Both the position numbers and the translations under genes were made by a program. Under the pieces are notes generated by a model that did not search any database, was not told the origin of the DNA, and worked only from the letters and a program-made list of their open reading frames with translations. From RFSX01 sp965248155 (GTDB taxonomy: Bacteria > Bacteroidota > Bacteroidia > Chitinophagales > Saprospiraceae), in NCBI GenBank assembly GCA_965248155.1, contig CBDFIO010000001.1, forward strand, positions 1,240,001 to 1,304,000: a DNA stretch of 64,000 nucleotides. Direction: 5' to 3'. Positions within the stretch are counted from its first letter, which is position 1. Each line of letters begins with the position of its first letter. This document shows, piece by piece, positions 26,563 through 34,264 of this stretch.

Positions 26563-26913
26563 ATGAACAAGAAAAACAAATCAGCAGAATCTTATGTCCG
26601 AGATGTAAAAAGAAGGACAAGACGTAAATTTTCTACAGAAGAAAAGATTAAAATAGTCATTGAAGGATTAAGAGGAGAACAAAGTGTTGCTTCTCTTTGT
26701 AGAAGAGAAGAGATTTCACAACCACTATAATATAAGTGGAGTAAAGATTTCATGGAAGCAGGGAAGAAACGTTTAAAGGGAGACACAGAACGTGAAGCCA
26801 ATACTTCAGAAGTTCAACATCTAAAGACAGAAAATCAAGACCTTAAAGAGGTAGTAGCAGAACTTACCCTGAAAAATCGTGTGCTTAAAAAAAGCTTGAA
26901 TGGAGTAAAATAA
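26563..26913 (+). pseudogene. IS3 orfA, inactivated by a nonsense codon (copy 1)
   Basis: The frame corresponds codon for codon to the intact 116-residue orfA of copy 2. It begins MNKKNKSAESYVRDVKRRTRRK, a helix-turn-helix of the transposase-8 type. Codon 56 (26728-26730) is TAA, where copy 2 has TAT within the motif PLYYKWSKDF, a single T-to-A change. Translation would end before the leucine-zipper-like region and before the frameshift site, so neither OrfA nor the OrfAB fusion can be made from this copy. Confidence 0.88.
26887..26894 (+). promoter_or_regulatory. Slippery site for -1 frameshifting (IS3 orfA/orfB)
   Basis: AAAAAAAG near the end of orfA. OrfB lies in the -1 frame relative to orfA, and that frame is open from the A-run through to the orfB ATG at 26928, so slippage here would yield the OrfAB transposase. 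The same heptamer is present in copy 2. In copy 1 the upstream nonsense codon prevents ribosomes from reaching it. Confidence 0.7.
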
Positions 26914-26927
26914 AATTCAAGAAGTAT

Positions 26928-27911
26928 ATGCGATTTACAGCAAAAGAAAAGATGGAACTGATTAGGCTGGTTGAGCAATCCGAATGGAGTGTTAGAAGAA
27001 CTCTCAAGGAAATTGGTATTCACAAATCAACCTTTTACAACTGGTATAAGAAATATCGGGAAAATGGAATTGTAGGATTAGAGGAAAAGAAAAGTACAAG
27101 GAAGCATTACTGGAACAAGATTCCTGATCGGATCAGGTCTAATATATTGAATCTGGCACTGGAAGTTTCAGAGCTTTCTTGTAGAGAATTGGCTTGCAGG
27201 TATACTGATGAGAATCAATACTTTATAAGCGAAAGCAGTGTTTACAGAATATTGAAATCTGCTGGACTGATAAACCCTCCTCATTATGATCTGATATCTG
27301 CCGCAGATGAATTTAAAGACAAAACAACAACTGTCAATCAAATGTGGCAAACTGATTTTACTTATTTCAAAATCATTGGCTGGGGATGGTATTACCTATC
27401 GACTATATTAGATGATTATTCTAGGTACATTATAAGTTGGGAGTTGTGCTCAACGATGAAAACCCTTGATGTAAAAAATACTTTGAATCAGGCATTAAAC
27501 CATCCAAATGTAAATTTGAATAAACCGCCTAAGTTATTATCTGATAATGGATCTTGTTATTTAAGTCAAGAGTTGAGCTCTTATTTGGATGATTACAAAA
27601 TTAAACATGTGAGAGGAAGACCTGGTCATCCTCAAACGCAAGGCAAGATTGAAAGGTATCACAGAACGATGAAAAATGTAATTAAACTGGATCATTATTA
27701 CAGCCCAGGTGAATTGAGTTTTCGTCTTTCACAATTTGTAAAATATTATAACCATCACAGATATCATGAATCTTTACAAAACTTGATACCAGCAGATGTT
27801 TATTATGGATTAAAAGAAGAAAAACTGAAGAGAAGAAAATTATGTAAACACAAAACATTTAAAAAACGCAGACAAAAATATTTCAATTTAACTTTTAAAA
27901 GTGTAACTTAA
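26928..27911 (+). CDS. IS3-family transposase OrfB (copy 1, intact)
   Basis: A 327-residue protein with an N-terminal helix-turn-helix (MRFTAKEKMELIRLVEQ, IHKSTFYNWYKKYRENG) and an rve integrase core. Catalytic acidic residues fall in MWQTDFTYFK, LLSDNGSCYLS and the QGKIERYHRTMKN segment (D, D, E with the family spacing). The C-terminus is basic (KEEKLKRRKLCKHK). It is normally produced as OrfAB through a -1 frameshift, which this copy cannot use because orfA has a stop at codon 56; only independent initiation at its own ATG could express it. Confidence 0.93.
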   Translation: MRFTAKEKMELIRLVEQSEWSVRRTLKEIGIHKSTFYNWYKKYRENGIVGLEEKKSTRKHYWNKIPDRIRSNILNLALEVSELSCRELACRYTDENQYFISESSVYRILKSAGLINPPHYDLISAADEFKDKTTTVNQMWQTDFTYFKIIGWGWYYLSTILDDYSRYIISWELCSTMKTLDVKNTLNQALNHPNVNLNKPPKLLSDNGSCYLSQELSSYLDDYKIKHVRGRPGHPQTQGKIERYHRTMKNVIKLDHYYSPGELSFRLSQFVKYYNHHRYHESLQNLIPADVYYGLKEEKLKRRKLCKHKTFKKRRQKYFNLTFKSVT

Positions 27912-27921
27912 TTTTATTCAC

Positions 27922-28335
27922 TTATTGTCCACTTTGGTTTGAAGACCTACATTCATCTGCGGCAGATATCAGATCATAATGAGGAGGGTTTATCAGTCCA
28001 GCAGATTTCAATATTCTGTAAACACTGCTTTCGCTTATAAAGTATTGATTCTCATCAGTATACCTGCAAGCCAATTCTCTACAAGAAAGCTCTGAAACTT
28101 CCAGTGCCAGATTCAATATATCAGACCTGATCCGATCAGGAATCTTGTTCCAGTAATGCTTCCTTGTACTTTTCTTTTCCTCTAATCCTACAATTCCATT
28201 TTCCCGATATTTCTTATACCAGTTGTAAAAGGTTGATTTGTGAATACCGATTTCTTTAAGCGTTCGTCTAATGCTCCATTCAGATTGCTCAGCAATTCTG
28301 ATCAATTCCATTTTTTCTTTTGCTGTAAATCGCAT
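27922..28335 (-). pseudogene. IS3 OrfB, C-terminally truncated (copy 2)
   Basis: The 137-residue frame matches the first ~127 residues of the copy-1 OrfB with a few substitutions up to LISAADE, then runs into the right end of copy 1 and ends CRSSNQSGQ. The helix-turn-helix region remains but all DDE catalytic residues are missing. It cannot act as a transposase, though a DNA-binding fragment could interfere with intact enzyme. Confidence 0.88.
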
Positions 28336-28775
28336 ATACTTCTTGAATTTTATTTTACTCCATTCAAGCTTTTTTTAAGCACACGATTTTTTAGAGTAAG
28401 TTCTGCTACTACCTCTTTAAGGTCTTGATTTTCTGTCTTTAGATGTTGAACTTCTGAAGTATTGGCTTCACGTTCTGTGTCTCCCTTTAAACGTTTCTTC
28501 CCTGCTTCCATGAAATCTTTACTCCACTTATAATATAGTGGTTGTGAAATCTCTTCTCTTCTACAAAGAGAAGCAACACTTTCTTCTCCTCTTAATCCTT
28601 CAATGACTATTCTAATCTTTTCTTCTGTAGAAAATTTACGTCTTGTCCTTCTTTTTACATCTCGGACATAAGATTCTGCTGATTTGTTTTTCTTGTTCAT
28701 AATAAAGTGAATTTAATAGTTATGTATAACTTAATTTTATTCACTTAATGGTCCACTTTTATTTGACGATTTACA
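27952..28775 (-). mobile_element. IS3-family element, 3'-truncated inverted copy (copy 2)
   Basis: This copy of the same element lies on the minus strand. Its left end at 28775 is exact (TGTAAATCG on the minus strand). It includes intact orfA and the first ~127 codons of orfB and ends where the right end of copy 1 begins (27951/27952). Only one base (T) of ambiguity exists at the joint, so copy 1 abuts or was inserted into copy 2 with loss of the distal part. Confidence 0.85.
28350..28700 (-). CDS. IS3-family OrfA (copy 2, intact)
   Basis: A 116-residue helix-turn-helix protein of the transposase-8 class: RKFSTEEKIRIVIEGLRGEESVASLCRREEISQPLYYKWSK forms the DNA-binding domain and TSEVQHLKTENQDLKEVVAELTLKN a heptad-like leucine zipper for multimerisation. 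It ends with the same AAAAAAAG slippery sequence as copy 1, but a shift here leads into the truncated orfB. It is therefore the only intact OrfA of the pair, located opposite to the only intact OrfB. Confidence 0.9.
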   Translation of the reverse strand: MNKKNKSAESYVRDVKRRTRRKFSTEEKIRIVIEGLRGEESVASLCRREEISQPLYYKWSKDFMEAGKKRLKGDTEREANTSEVQHLKTENQDLKEVVAELTLKNRVLKKSLNGVK

Positions 28776-29019
28776 GGTATCTGATTTGATAGATATTTAC
28801 TTAGCCAATAATGCGAAGTTAGACCCAGACATATTATTGAATAGAATTAATTCTATAGGTTCAATGATATTTTGGAATAATACAGCCATTTTTTTATTAA
28901 GTCTAGTTGCTTTAACAAGGTGGAGTAATTCAACGGGAAAGCATGAATACAATAAAACTTTCCTTAGTGATTATGCAATTCAAATTTACAATGAATTAGG
29001 GAGACCAGAGTTGGAATAA
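28776..29019 (+). pseudogene. 3' remnant of an unidentified gene cut by the IS3 pair
   Basis: An open frame enters from the IS3 terminal repeat and continues as QVSDLIDIYLANNAKLDPDI to a TAA at 29017-29019, with no ATG near its start. About 80 host-derived residues remain, including a hydrophobic stretch (TAIFLLSLVALTRW) and a polar end (NELGRPELE). The 5' part is not found on the other side of the elements. I recognise no family; it looks like the C-terminus of a disrupted protein. Confidence 0.5.
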
Positions 29020-29069
29020 AGGAAAAGAATGAAATTTTCACAAAAAACATCTGCACTAGCATTGGCACT

Positions 29070-29108
29070 AAGAATAAATAACCCCTGTGTCGACGAAAAC
29101 ACAAGGGT
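29070..29108 (-). terminator. Terminator downstream of tRNA-Glu
   Basis: Read on the minus strand, ACCCTTGTGT pairs with ACACAGGGGT (29099-29108 with 29081-29090; one mismatch or wobble) and is followed by TATTTATTCTT. It lies 17 bases past the tRNA 3' end, matching a tRNA transcript terminator. Confidence 0.65.
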
Positions 29109-29125
29109 ATGCCTTATTCAATATG

Positions 29126-29197
29126 TAGCCCGTAGGGGATTCGAACCCCTGCTACCAGGATGAAAACCTGGCGTCCTAACCCCTAGACGAACGGGCC
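29126..29197 (-). tRNA. tRNA-Glu (anticodon TTC)
   Basis: On the minus strand the sequence begins GGCCCGTTCGTCTAGGGGTT and folds into a complete cloverleaf. The acceptor stem GGCCCGT/ACGGGCT has a G-T first pair, the anticodon stem CCAGG/CCTGG carries the loop TTTTCAT with anticodon TTC, and the T arm is AGGGG-TTCGAAT-CCCCT. CCA is not encoded. Its own promoter and terminator are visible, so it is a single-gene transcript. Confidence 0.96.
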
Positions 29198-29234
29198 TAC
29201 TTTAATTTTTATCGTCTTGCATTCAAAACGATCG

Positions 29235-29266
29235 CAAATATATAAATTTTCGCTATTCATTTGCAA
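29235..29266 (-). promoter_or_regulatory. Bacteroidota-type promoter of tRNA-Glu
   Basis: On the minus strand TTG (29264-29266) is followed after 21 bases by TATATTTG (29235-29242), matching the -33 TTG / -7 TAnnTTTG consensus of Bacteroidota. Transcription would begin about 30 bases before the mature tRNA. Confidence 0.65.
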
Positions 29267-29295
29267 GCAAAATTTATACCCAATTGAAAAAAACA

Positions 29296-31668
29296 TTAAT
29301 CTTTTATCAATAATCTTCTGATAAATTGGTTTTTATCGCCTTCTAATTCTAAAATATATATACCTGAAACCAGACCTACACTAATTTCCTGGGAAGAACT
29401 CTTTACATCATCTTCAAATACACGTCTTCCATTAATATCATAAATTGATACTTTTCTAAACGAATCCTCGGGTGTTACTATATATAATAAATCATGAAAA
29501 GGATTTGGATAAACAAGAATTTCAGATTCATCAACTGTTTCAATACTCAATGGTGATGACATGACTTGAAATTCATCTACACCTGCTTCAACCAGGTGAC
29601 CAGTACCAACTTGATCAGAAACTTCAAAGCTAACCGTATATCCATTGGTCAAATCAAAAGGTACATTAATAGGTTTAACAACAATAACTGTCCACCCACT
29701 CGTGTTTTCTGTATAACTGTCGAGAATGAACTCCTCTTCACCATTGCTCACTTTTACAAATAAAGTATCATCGAAAGGGTCTCCTTGTCCACCGGCTTCA
29801 TAAAACCAGATCCAGTAGTTAAGAATAGGATTATTTGATTCGTAAATAATAGGTGAAGTTAGAATCGTAGTTCCATTATCAACGTCATCAGTTCCTGCTG
29901 ATCCACCTCCATTTCCGGTCATATAACACAGTTCTCCAAAATCTCCTGAAATATCCATATCAACATTCGCAAGAAGCGTTGGATCATCATTATCTACAGT
30001 TCCAATAGGAACATCTCGTACCCACTGACCTGTCTCTGCATTTCCAGACACCTCCCATCCTAAATCAAAAATGAAATCATCCTGATAACCAGGGTGCAAT
30101 TCTATCGTATAATCCGTTTGTTGTAGTGGATCAATATCCATCACAGAATTATGAAGATAGCCCCATGCTCCAACTACAATACTGTAATTCTCATCAAACA
30201 CAATCGTCTGATAAAGTCCTGTACTGTCTGATGCTCCAAAATTGTCTCTCTCTTCATTAAATATTTTTAATTGAGCTCCCGGAATACTTTCCTTTGTGAC
30301 TATATCTACCACCTGGATATTTATATTAATCTCTTGTGGTGGAATAAGCTGTGCATTAAGAATTGTTGTTTCTCCAGTAAATAGACTTGCATCTACTTCT
30401 ATTGATTTGTAATCCGGGTGGCTGAATATTACTTTGAAATCTCCTTCAAATGCAATTCCTGTTTTATAAGCACCTGTCGCATTTGTTTCAGAAGCATTCT
30501 CCTGTTGAGAAATTATACGTACGGTTACACCATTGATAGGAACTCCTGTTTCAGAATCTGTAACATGTCCTACAAGATAACTCGGTCTTTGATAATGTGG
30601 TTGGAATACATATAATCCGGTTTGTCTATCACTTGCGAGTACAATTCCTGATGGCAAAAATGGATAAGCTCCCCAACATCCCTGAGTTCCGCCATCAGGA
30701 TCAAGACTCGTATCATAAGAACCAACTTTAACCATGTTGTTGGGATTATTGGCATCTACTATTACAACTCCATCCGTATACCAAGAGGTTACAAGAAAGC
30801 CATTGTGATAATGTGTATTATGCGGAACAACCCCTAAGTTTTCAGTTTCAACAGGTCTATATCTATCAAGAAACCTAATATTATTATGGTCGCTTATATC
30901 AAATGCATCTAAAAAAGCATTTCCACGCTCATCTGTTGTGAAAACAAAATTTCCATCATCAGATGGCCATGCATTGTGCGTAAAATCAAAAGATGTTCCT
31001 ATGCTGTTGATAAATACAGGGTCCATCTTATCACTTACATCGTACAAGGCCAATTCACCCCTGTAGATTTCTGAGGCATATAGTATATTGTCCCTAACAT
31101 AAATATCATGTGCATAAGCACGTGTTATAGCATTAACATATTCAGGATTCCAAGGATCATCGTTTAAATCTAAAAAGATAGCTCCTCTATCGCCTCTTGC
31201 TGACATGACGTTGCAACCGGTTATATATGCAAATCCAAGTTCATCTATAAAGATATTGTGACACCTTTCAAGAATAAGGGAATCATCATTTATTTCCAGA
31301 ACAGGTTGCCAGAATTTATGTGTTACTGTATCCGGAAGATTGCTTAAATCAACAATTAACAAGCCATCAGCACCGGCATCAGTTGTAACATAGAGATATT
31401 CCTTCCAGGTTTTCATATCTCTCCAAGTTGAATTTGTTCCAGGCACCACTGCCACCACTTCAGGATTGCTGGGGTCCGCAAGACTGATGATATGTGTCGC
31501 ATTTACCGTTCCCATTATAGCGTATTCGGTTCCATCTTCATCTACATATCCCCATATATCATTACCGGTATCATTAAGATCTAATCTTGATAGCAATTCC
31601 AAATTGAAATTTTCCTGTCCGTGCAGACTGCTTGAAAGCAATACTAATAGAAGTACAATGTGTCTCAT
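29296..31668 (-). CDS. Choice-of-anchor B family T9SS cargo protein
   Basis: A 790-residue secreted protein. Signal peptide 1-17 (VLLLVLLSSSLHG) precedes a seven-blade LVIVD-type propeller (about 20-360) with the choice-of-anchor B pattern: DIWGYVDEDGTEYAIMGT, TWRDMKTWKEYLYVTTDAG, RAYAHDIYVRDNILYASE, TSWYTDGVVIVDANNP. Two carboxypeptidase-regulatory-like beta-sandwiches follow (about 368-450 and 455-540), then a jelly-roll-like region and a Por secretion tail (ILVYPNPFHDLLYIV, SIYDINGRRVFED). The name refers to families using either LPXTG-like or T9SS anchors; here it is T9SS. It is a solitary gene next to the tRNA. The ligand or enzymatic role is unknown. Confidence 0.9.
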   Translation of the reverse strand: MRHIVLLLVLLSSSLHGQENFNLELLSRLDLNDTGNDIWGYVDEDGTEYAIMGTVNATHIISLADPSNPEVVAVVPGTNSTWRDMKTWKEYLYVTTDAGADGLLIVDLSNLPDTVTHKFWQPVLEINDDSLILERCHNIFIDELGFAYITGCNVMSARGDRGAIFLDLNDDPWNPEYVNAITRAYAHDIYVRDNILYASEIYRGELALYDVSDKMDPVFINSIGTSFDFTHNAWPSDDGNFVFTTDERGNAFLDAFDISDHNNIRFLDRYRPVETENLGVVPHNTHYHNGFLVTSWYTDGVVIVDANNPNNMVKVGSYDTSLDPDGGTQGCWGAYPFLPSGIVLASDRQTGLYVFQPHYQRPSYLVGHVTDSETGVPINGVTVRIISQQENASETNATGAYKTGIAFEGDFKVIFSHPDYKSIEVDASLFTGETTILNAQLIPPQEININIQVVDIVTKESIPGAQLKIFNEERDNFGASDSTGLYQTIVFDENYSIVVGAWGYLHNSVMDIDPLQQTDYTIELHPGYQDDFIFDLGWEVSGNAETGQWVRDVPIGTVDNDDPTLLANVDMDISGDFGELCYMTGNGGGSAGTDDVDNGTTILTSPIIYESNNPILNYWIWFYEAGGQGDPFDDTLFVKVSNGEEEFILDSYTENTSGWTVIVVKPINVPFDLTNGYTVSFEVSDQVGTGHLVEAGVDEFQVMSSPLSIETVDESEILVYPNPFHDLLYIVTPEDSFRKVSIYDINGRRVFEDDVKSSSQEISVGLVSGIYILELEGDKNQFIRRLLIKD

Positions 31669-31744
31669 TTTATAATTTTATTTCGCGAAAATACAATCTT
31701 CAGTGAAAAAACATCTATTCTAAATGATGTGTATCTGACAAATC

Positions 31745-32170
31745 CTATGACTTCGTTAGAACCATTGTTGTTAATCTAGACACACAAAGCAATTCATCTT
31801 GTTCATTTTTAATTTCAATATTCCAAACAAGGAGGGTTCTCCCGAGTTTGACAGGACTTACTTTACCATATACATAGCCGGATTTTGCAGACTTCAGATG
31901 ATTCGCATTAATTTCAATTCCCACAATGGATTGCTTATTAATATCATCCAAAAGCATCACTGAAGCTACAGATCCTAATGATTCAGCTAAAGTAGCAGAT
32001 GCTCCCCCGTGTAATAATCCCATTGGTTGAATTGTACGATGATCAACAGGCATTCTAGCCACTAAATAATTTTCTCCAATTTCCACATATTCAATTCCCA
32101 AATGTTCATCCATTGTGTTTTGAGATATTGTATTAAGACCCTCTATTGTCGGTGAATTTTTCCAAATCAT
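31745..32170 (-). CDS. Hotdog-fold acyl-CoA thioesterase (PaaI/MenI-like)
   Basis: A 141-residue single hotdog domain. The catalytic helix is QPMGLLHGGASATLAESLGS, in which the HGG and the following Glu are the key residues of the PaaI/YbdB/MenI class; GIEINANHLKSAKSG and SRLTTMVL complete the fold. Members hydrolyse aryl- or acyl-CoA thioesters, including 1,4-dihydroxy-2-naphthoyl-CoA in menaquinone synthesis. No menaquinone gene is nearby, so the substrate is open. It lies 13 bases downstream of miaA in the same direction and is likely co-transcribed. Confidence 0.88.
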   Translation of the reverse strand: MIWKNSPTIEGLNTISQNTMDEHLGIEYVEIGENYLVARMPVDHRTIQPMGLLHGGASATLAESLGSVASVMLLDDINKQSIVGIEINANHLKSAKSGYVYGKVSPVKLGRTLLVWNIEIKNEQDELLCVSRLTTMVLTKS

Positions 32171-32183
32171 TATTAGTGTTTTT

Positions 32184-33104
32184 TTAATCTAAATTTATTT
32201 CTTCAGATATATGCGCTTTAATTCCTTCTATATCTGAAGGATGAAACCTTTTAGCCAAATTATATTTCCGAAGCCAGGTCAATTGTCTTTTAGCATAGCG
32301 ACGACTGTTTTTTTGAATCTCTGAAATGGCGGTTTGAAGATCGCAATCTCCAGCCAAATATCGAAACAACTCTTTATAGCCAACAGTTTGGAGTGCCTGA
32401 ATGTTCATCTCATTCCCCAGTCCTTTAACTTCTTCTAAGAGCCCATCAGATATCATTGTAAGAACCCTTTTGTCAATTCTATCATAAAGTTCATTCCGAT
32501 TCATTTCTAGTACAATATTAATGACCTGAAAAGACTTTGAAGTTGTGTCTACATTGATAAATGAACTGAATTTTTGTCCCGATTGTCTTATAACGCTTAA
32601 TGCTCTGATAACTCTGCTTGAATTATTTAAATCTACTATTTCATAATATTCCGGATCAAAAGATTTCAATTCCGATCTAAGGTTTTCAAGACCTTCTTTT
32701 TTAAATGTATCGATAAGATCAGATTTAATGATTGGTTCAACATCCGGAAAGTGATTGAGGCCTTCACAAACAGCTTTGATATACAATCCGGTTCCACCAC
32801 ATAAAATGCAAGCCTGATTTTGTACAAAAGCTTCTTCGATAATCTGTGACGCTTCCCGTTCAAAAATTCCTACATTATAGTAATCATGAATTGATACATG
32901 ATCAACCAATCTAAGGTTATTGTCAATAATTTCTTTCTTAGATGGCTTTGCTGTTCCAATAGTCAACTCTTTATAAATTTGCCTGCTGTCAGCTGAAATA
33001 ATTATACTTTTCAACTCTTTATTGACTTGAAATGCAACTTCAGTTTTTCCAATTCCTGTTGGCCCCGCTATAACTATTAAATATTTATTGTCCTTGTTAG
33101 ACAT
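32184..33104 (-). CDS. miaA: tRNA dimethylallyltransferase
   Basis: A 306-residue enzyme that adds the dimethylallyl group from DMAPP to A37 of tRNAs reading UNN codons. The P-loop is IAGPTGIGKTEVA (12-24), then the DSRQIYKELTIGTAKP substrate segment, HDYYNVGIFE, CILCGGTGLYIKAV and RRYAKRQLTWLRK near the C-terminus. Length and motifs match MiaA fully. It is divergent from the asparaginase lipoprotein with under 50 bases between, so both promoters share this gap. Confidence 0.96.
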   Translation of the reverse strand: MSNKDNKYLIVIAGPTGIGKTEVAFQVNKELKSIIISADSRQIYKELTIGTAKPSKKEIIDNNLRLVDHVSIHDYYNVGIFEREASQIIEEAFVQNQACILCGGTGLYIKAVCEGLNHFPDVEPIIKSDLIDTFKKEGLENLRSELKSFDPEYYEIVDLNNSSRVIRALSVIRQSGQKFSSFINVDTTSKSFQVINIVLEMNRNELYDRIDKRVLTMISDGLLEEVKGLGNEMNIQALQTVGYKELFRYLAGDCDLQTAISEIQKNSRRYAKRQLTWLRKYNLAKRFHPSDIEGIKAHISEEINLD

Positions 33105-33152
33105 TGAAGATTCGAATGATTATATTAATTTTTGTTTAATAATAAAAAACAC

Positions 33153-34193
33153 ATGTATATTTTCAGAAATGTAAAAATAAATTTATTGTTTGGATGCCTC
33201 ATTCTGACTACAGCTTGTAAAGATACTCCTAATGAATCATCAGAACCTGAATCTCAAGCTTTTGAATATGCCATGGTGATCCATGGAGGGGCCGGAACAT
33301 TAACAAGAGCTAATATGACTTCGGATAAAGAAACCGATATGTACCAGGCCCTTAATGATGCCCTGGATATAGGAAATGAAATTCTGATGAATAATGGTAC
33401 TGCTGAAGAAGCCGTTATTAACACTATTATTTACATGGAAAATTCTCCACTTTTCAATGCTGGGAAAGGTGCAGTTTTTACTCATGACGGTGAGAATGCT
33501 ATGGACGCTTCAATAATGCGCGGCAGGGATCTTCAAGCAGGAGCTGTCGGAGGAGTGACCAATATAAAGAATCCAATAACTGCAGCAAATGCGGTTATGA
33601 CAAATTCAAAACATGCGATGATGGTAGGAGAAGGTGCAGAAGAATTTGCTAAATCACAAAATCTTGATATAGTCGATCCGAGTTACTTTTACACTGAAAG
33701 GAGATGGAACAGCCTTCAGAAAGCATTAGAAGCTGAGAAAGAAATTGGTGATATATATTCTGATAATAGCGATTACAAGCATGGAACTGTAGGAGCCATC
33801 GCATTAGATATGGAAGGCAACATAGTTGCCGGAACTTCAACAGGAGGAATGACAAATAAAAAGTATGATAGGATAGGGGATTCTCCAATAATCGGCGCCG
33901 GAACGTATGCCAACAATCAGACCTGTGGTGTTTCATGTACTGGTCATGGTGAGTATTTTATAAGATATGCAGTGGCACATGATGTTTCTGCTATGATGGA
34001 ATATAAAAATCTAAGTGTGTCTGATGCTGCCAATCATATTATTAATGAGAAGCTTAAATCCGGAGGAGGCAGTGGTGGTCTGATTGCATTAGATAAAAAT
34101 GGTCATGTAGCTATGCCATTTAATACAGAAGGAATGTATAGAGGCTTTGTCAACAATGTCGAGCGCTATACAGCAATTTACAAAGACGAATAA
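33153..34193 (+). CDS. Isoaspartyl peptidase / L-asparaginase, lipoprotein (Ntn hydrolase)
   Basis: The ATG at 33153 is preferred to an upstream TTG at 33132 because it begins a lipoprotein signal (INLLFGCLILTTAC, lipobox Cys about residue 22). The mature part is a plant-type asparaginase: VIHGGAGTL at the N-terminus, AGKGAVFTHDGENAMDASIM, and the autoprocessing site HGTVGAIALD whose Thr becomes the nucleophile of the beta subunit; GTSTGGMTNKKYDRIGDSPIIGAGTYA forms the substrate pocket. It hydrolyses isoaspartyl dipeptides and/or asparagine, here probably in the periplasm. A second asparaginase of an unrelated fold is at 41042. Confidence 0.92.
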   Translation: MYIFRNVKINLLFGCLILTTACKDTPNESSEPESQAFEYAMVIHGGAGTLTRANMTSDKETDMYQALNDALDIGNEILMNNGTAEEAVINTIIYMENSPLFNAGKGAVFTHDGENAMDASIMRGRDLQAGAVGGVTNIKNPITAANAVMTNSKHAMMVGEGAEEFAKSQNLDIVDPSYFYTERRWNSLQKALEAEKEIGDIYSDNSDYKHGTVGAIALDMEGNIVAGTSTGGMTNKKYDRIGDSPIIGAGTYANNQTCGVSCTGHGEYFIRYAVAHDVSAMMEYKNLSVSDAANHIINEKLKSGGGSGGLIALDKNGHVAMPFNTEGMYRGFVNNVERYTAIYKDE

Positions 34194-34234
34194 TATTATT
34201 TCCTTTTGATTGTCTTCTTTCCATTCAAAAAAAA

Positions 34235-34242
34235 TAAATTTG
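34235..34242 (+). promoter_or_regulatory. Possible -7 element of the YfhO gene
   Basis: TAAATTTG matches TAnnTTTG and lies 22 bases before the ATG at 34265; a TTG is found 22 bases further upstream (34210-34212), somewhat wide spacing. Confidence 0.35.
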
Positions 34243-34264
34243 TATTTCTTTGATTTAGAATAAC

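Larger units (their letters stand above)
26488..27951 (+). mobile_element. IS3-family element, full-length copy (copy 1)
   Basis: A 1464-base element. The left end reads TGTAAATCGTCAAATAAAAG and the right end closes as an imperfect inverse (TTTGAAGACCTACA), giving terminal repeats of about 45 bp that include TGGAC and AAGTGAATAAAATTAAGTTA. The left boundary is fixed because copy 2 shares sequence up to exactly that base. It carries orfA (with a nonsense mutation), a slippery site and an intact orfB. The three flanking bases on each side (TAT and TTC) differ, so no direct target duplication is seen, consistent with later rearrangement. Confidence 0.85.
26488..28775. repeat. 824-bp head-to-head inverted repeat (IS3 copies 1 and 2)
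   Basis: Arm 1 is 26488-27311 and arm 2 is 27952-28775; both are 824 bases long without a net length difference and differ only by scattered substitutions (for example the TAT/TAA change in orfA and RLVEQSEWSV versus RIAEQSEWSI in orfB). The 640-base spacer is the distal part of copy 1. The two left IS ends face outward. Such an arrangement can form a large cruciform or recombine to invert the spacer. Confidence 0.88.

Noticed and set aside
26488..28775. Composite transposon carrying cargo between two IS3 copies
   Set aside because: The copies abut directly; the spacer between repeat arms is simply the 3' part of copy 1, so there is no cargo.
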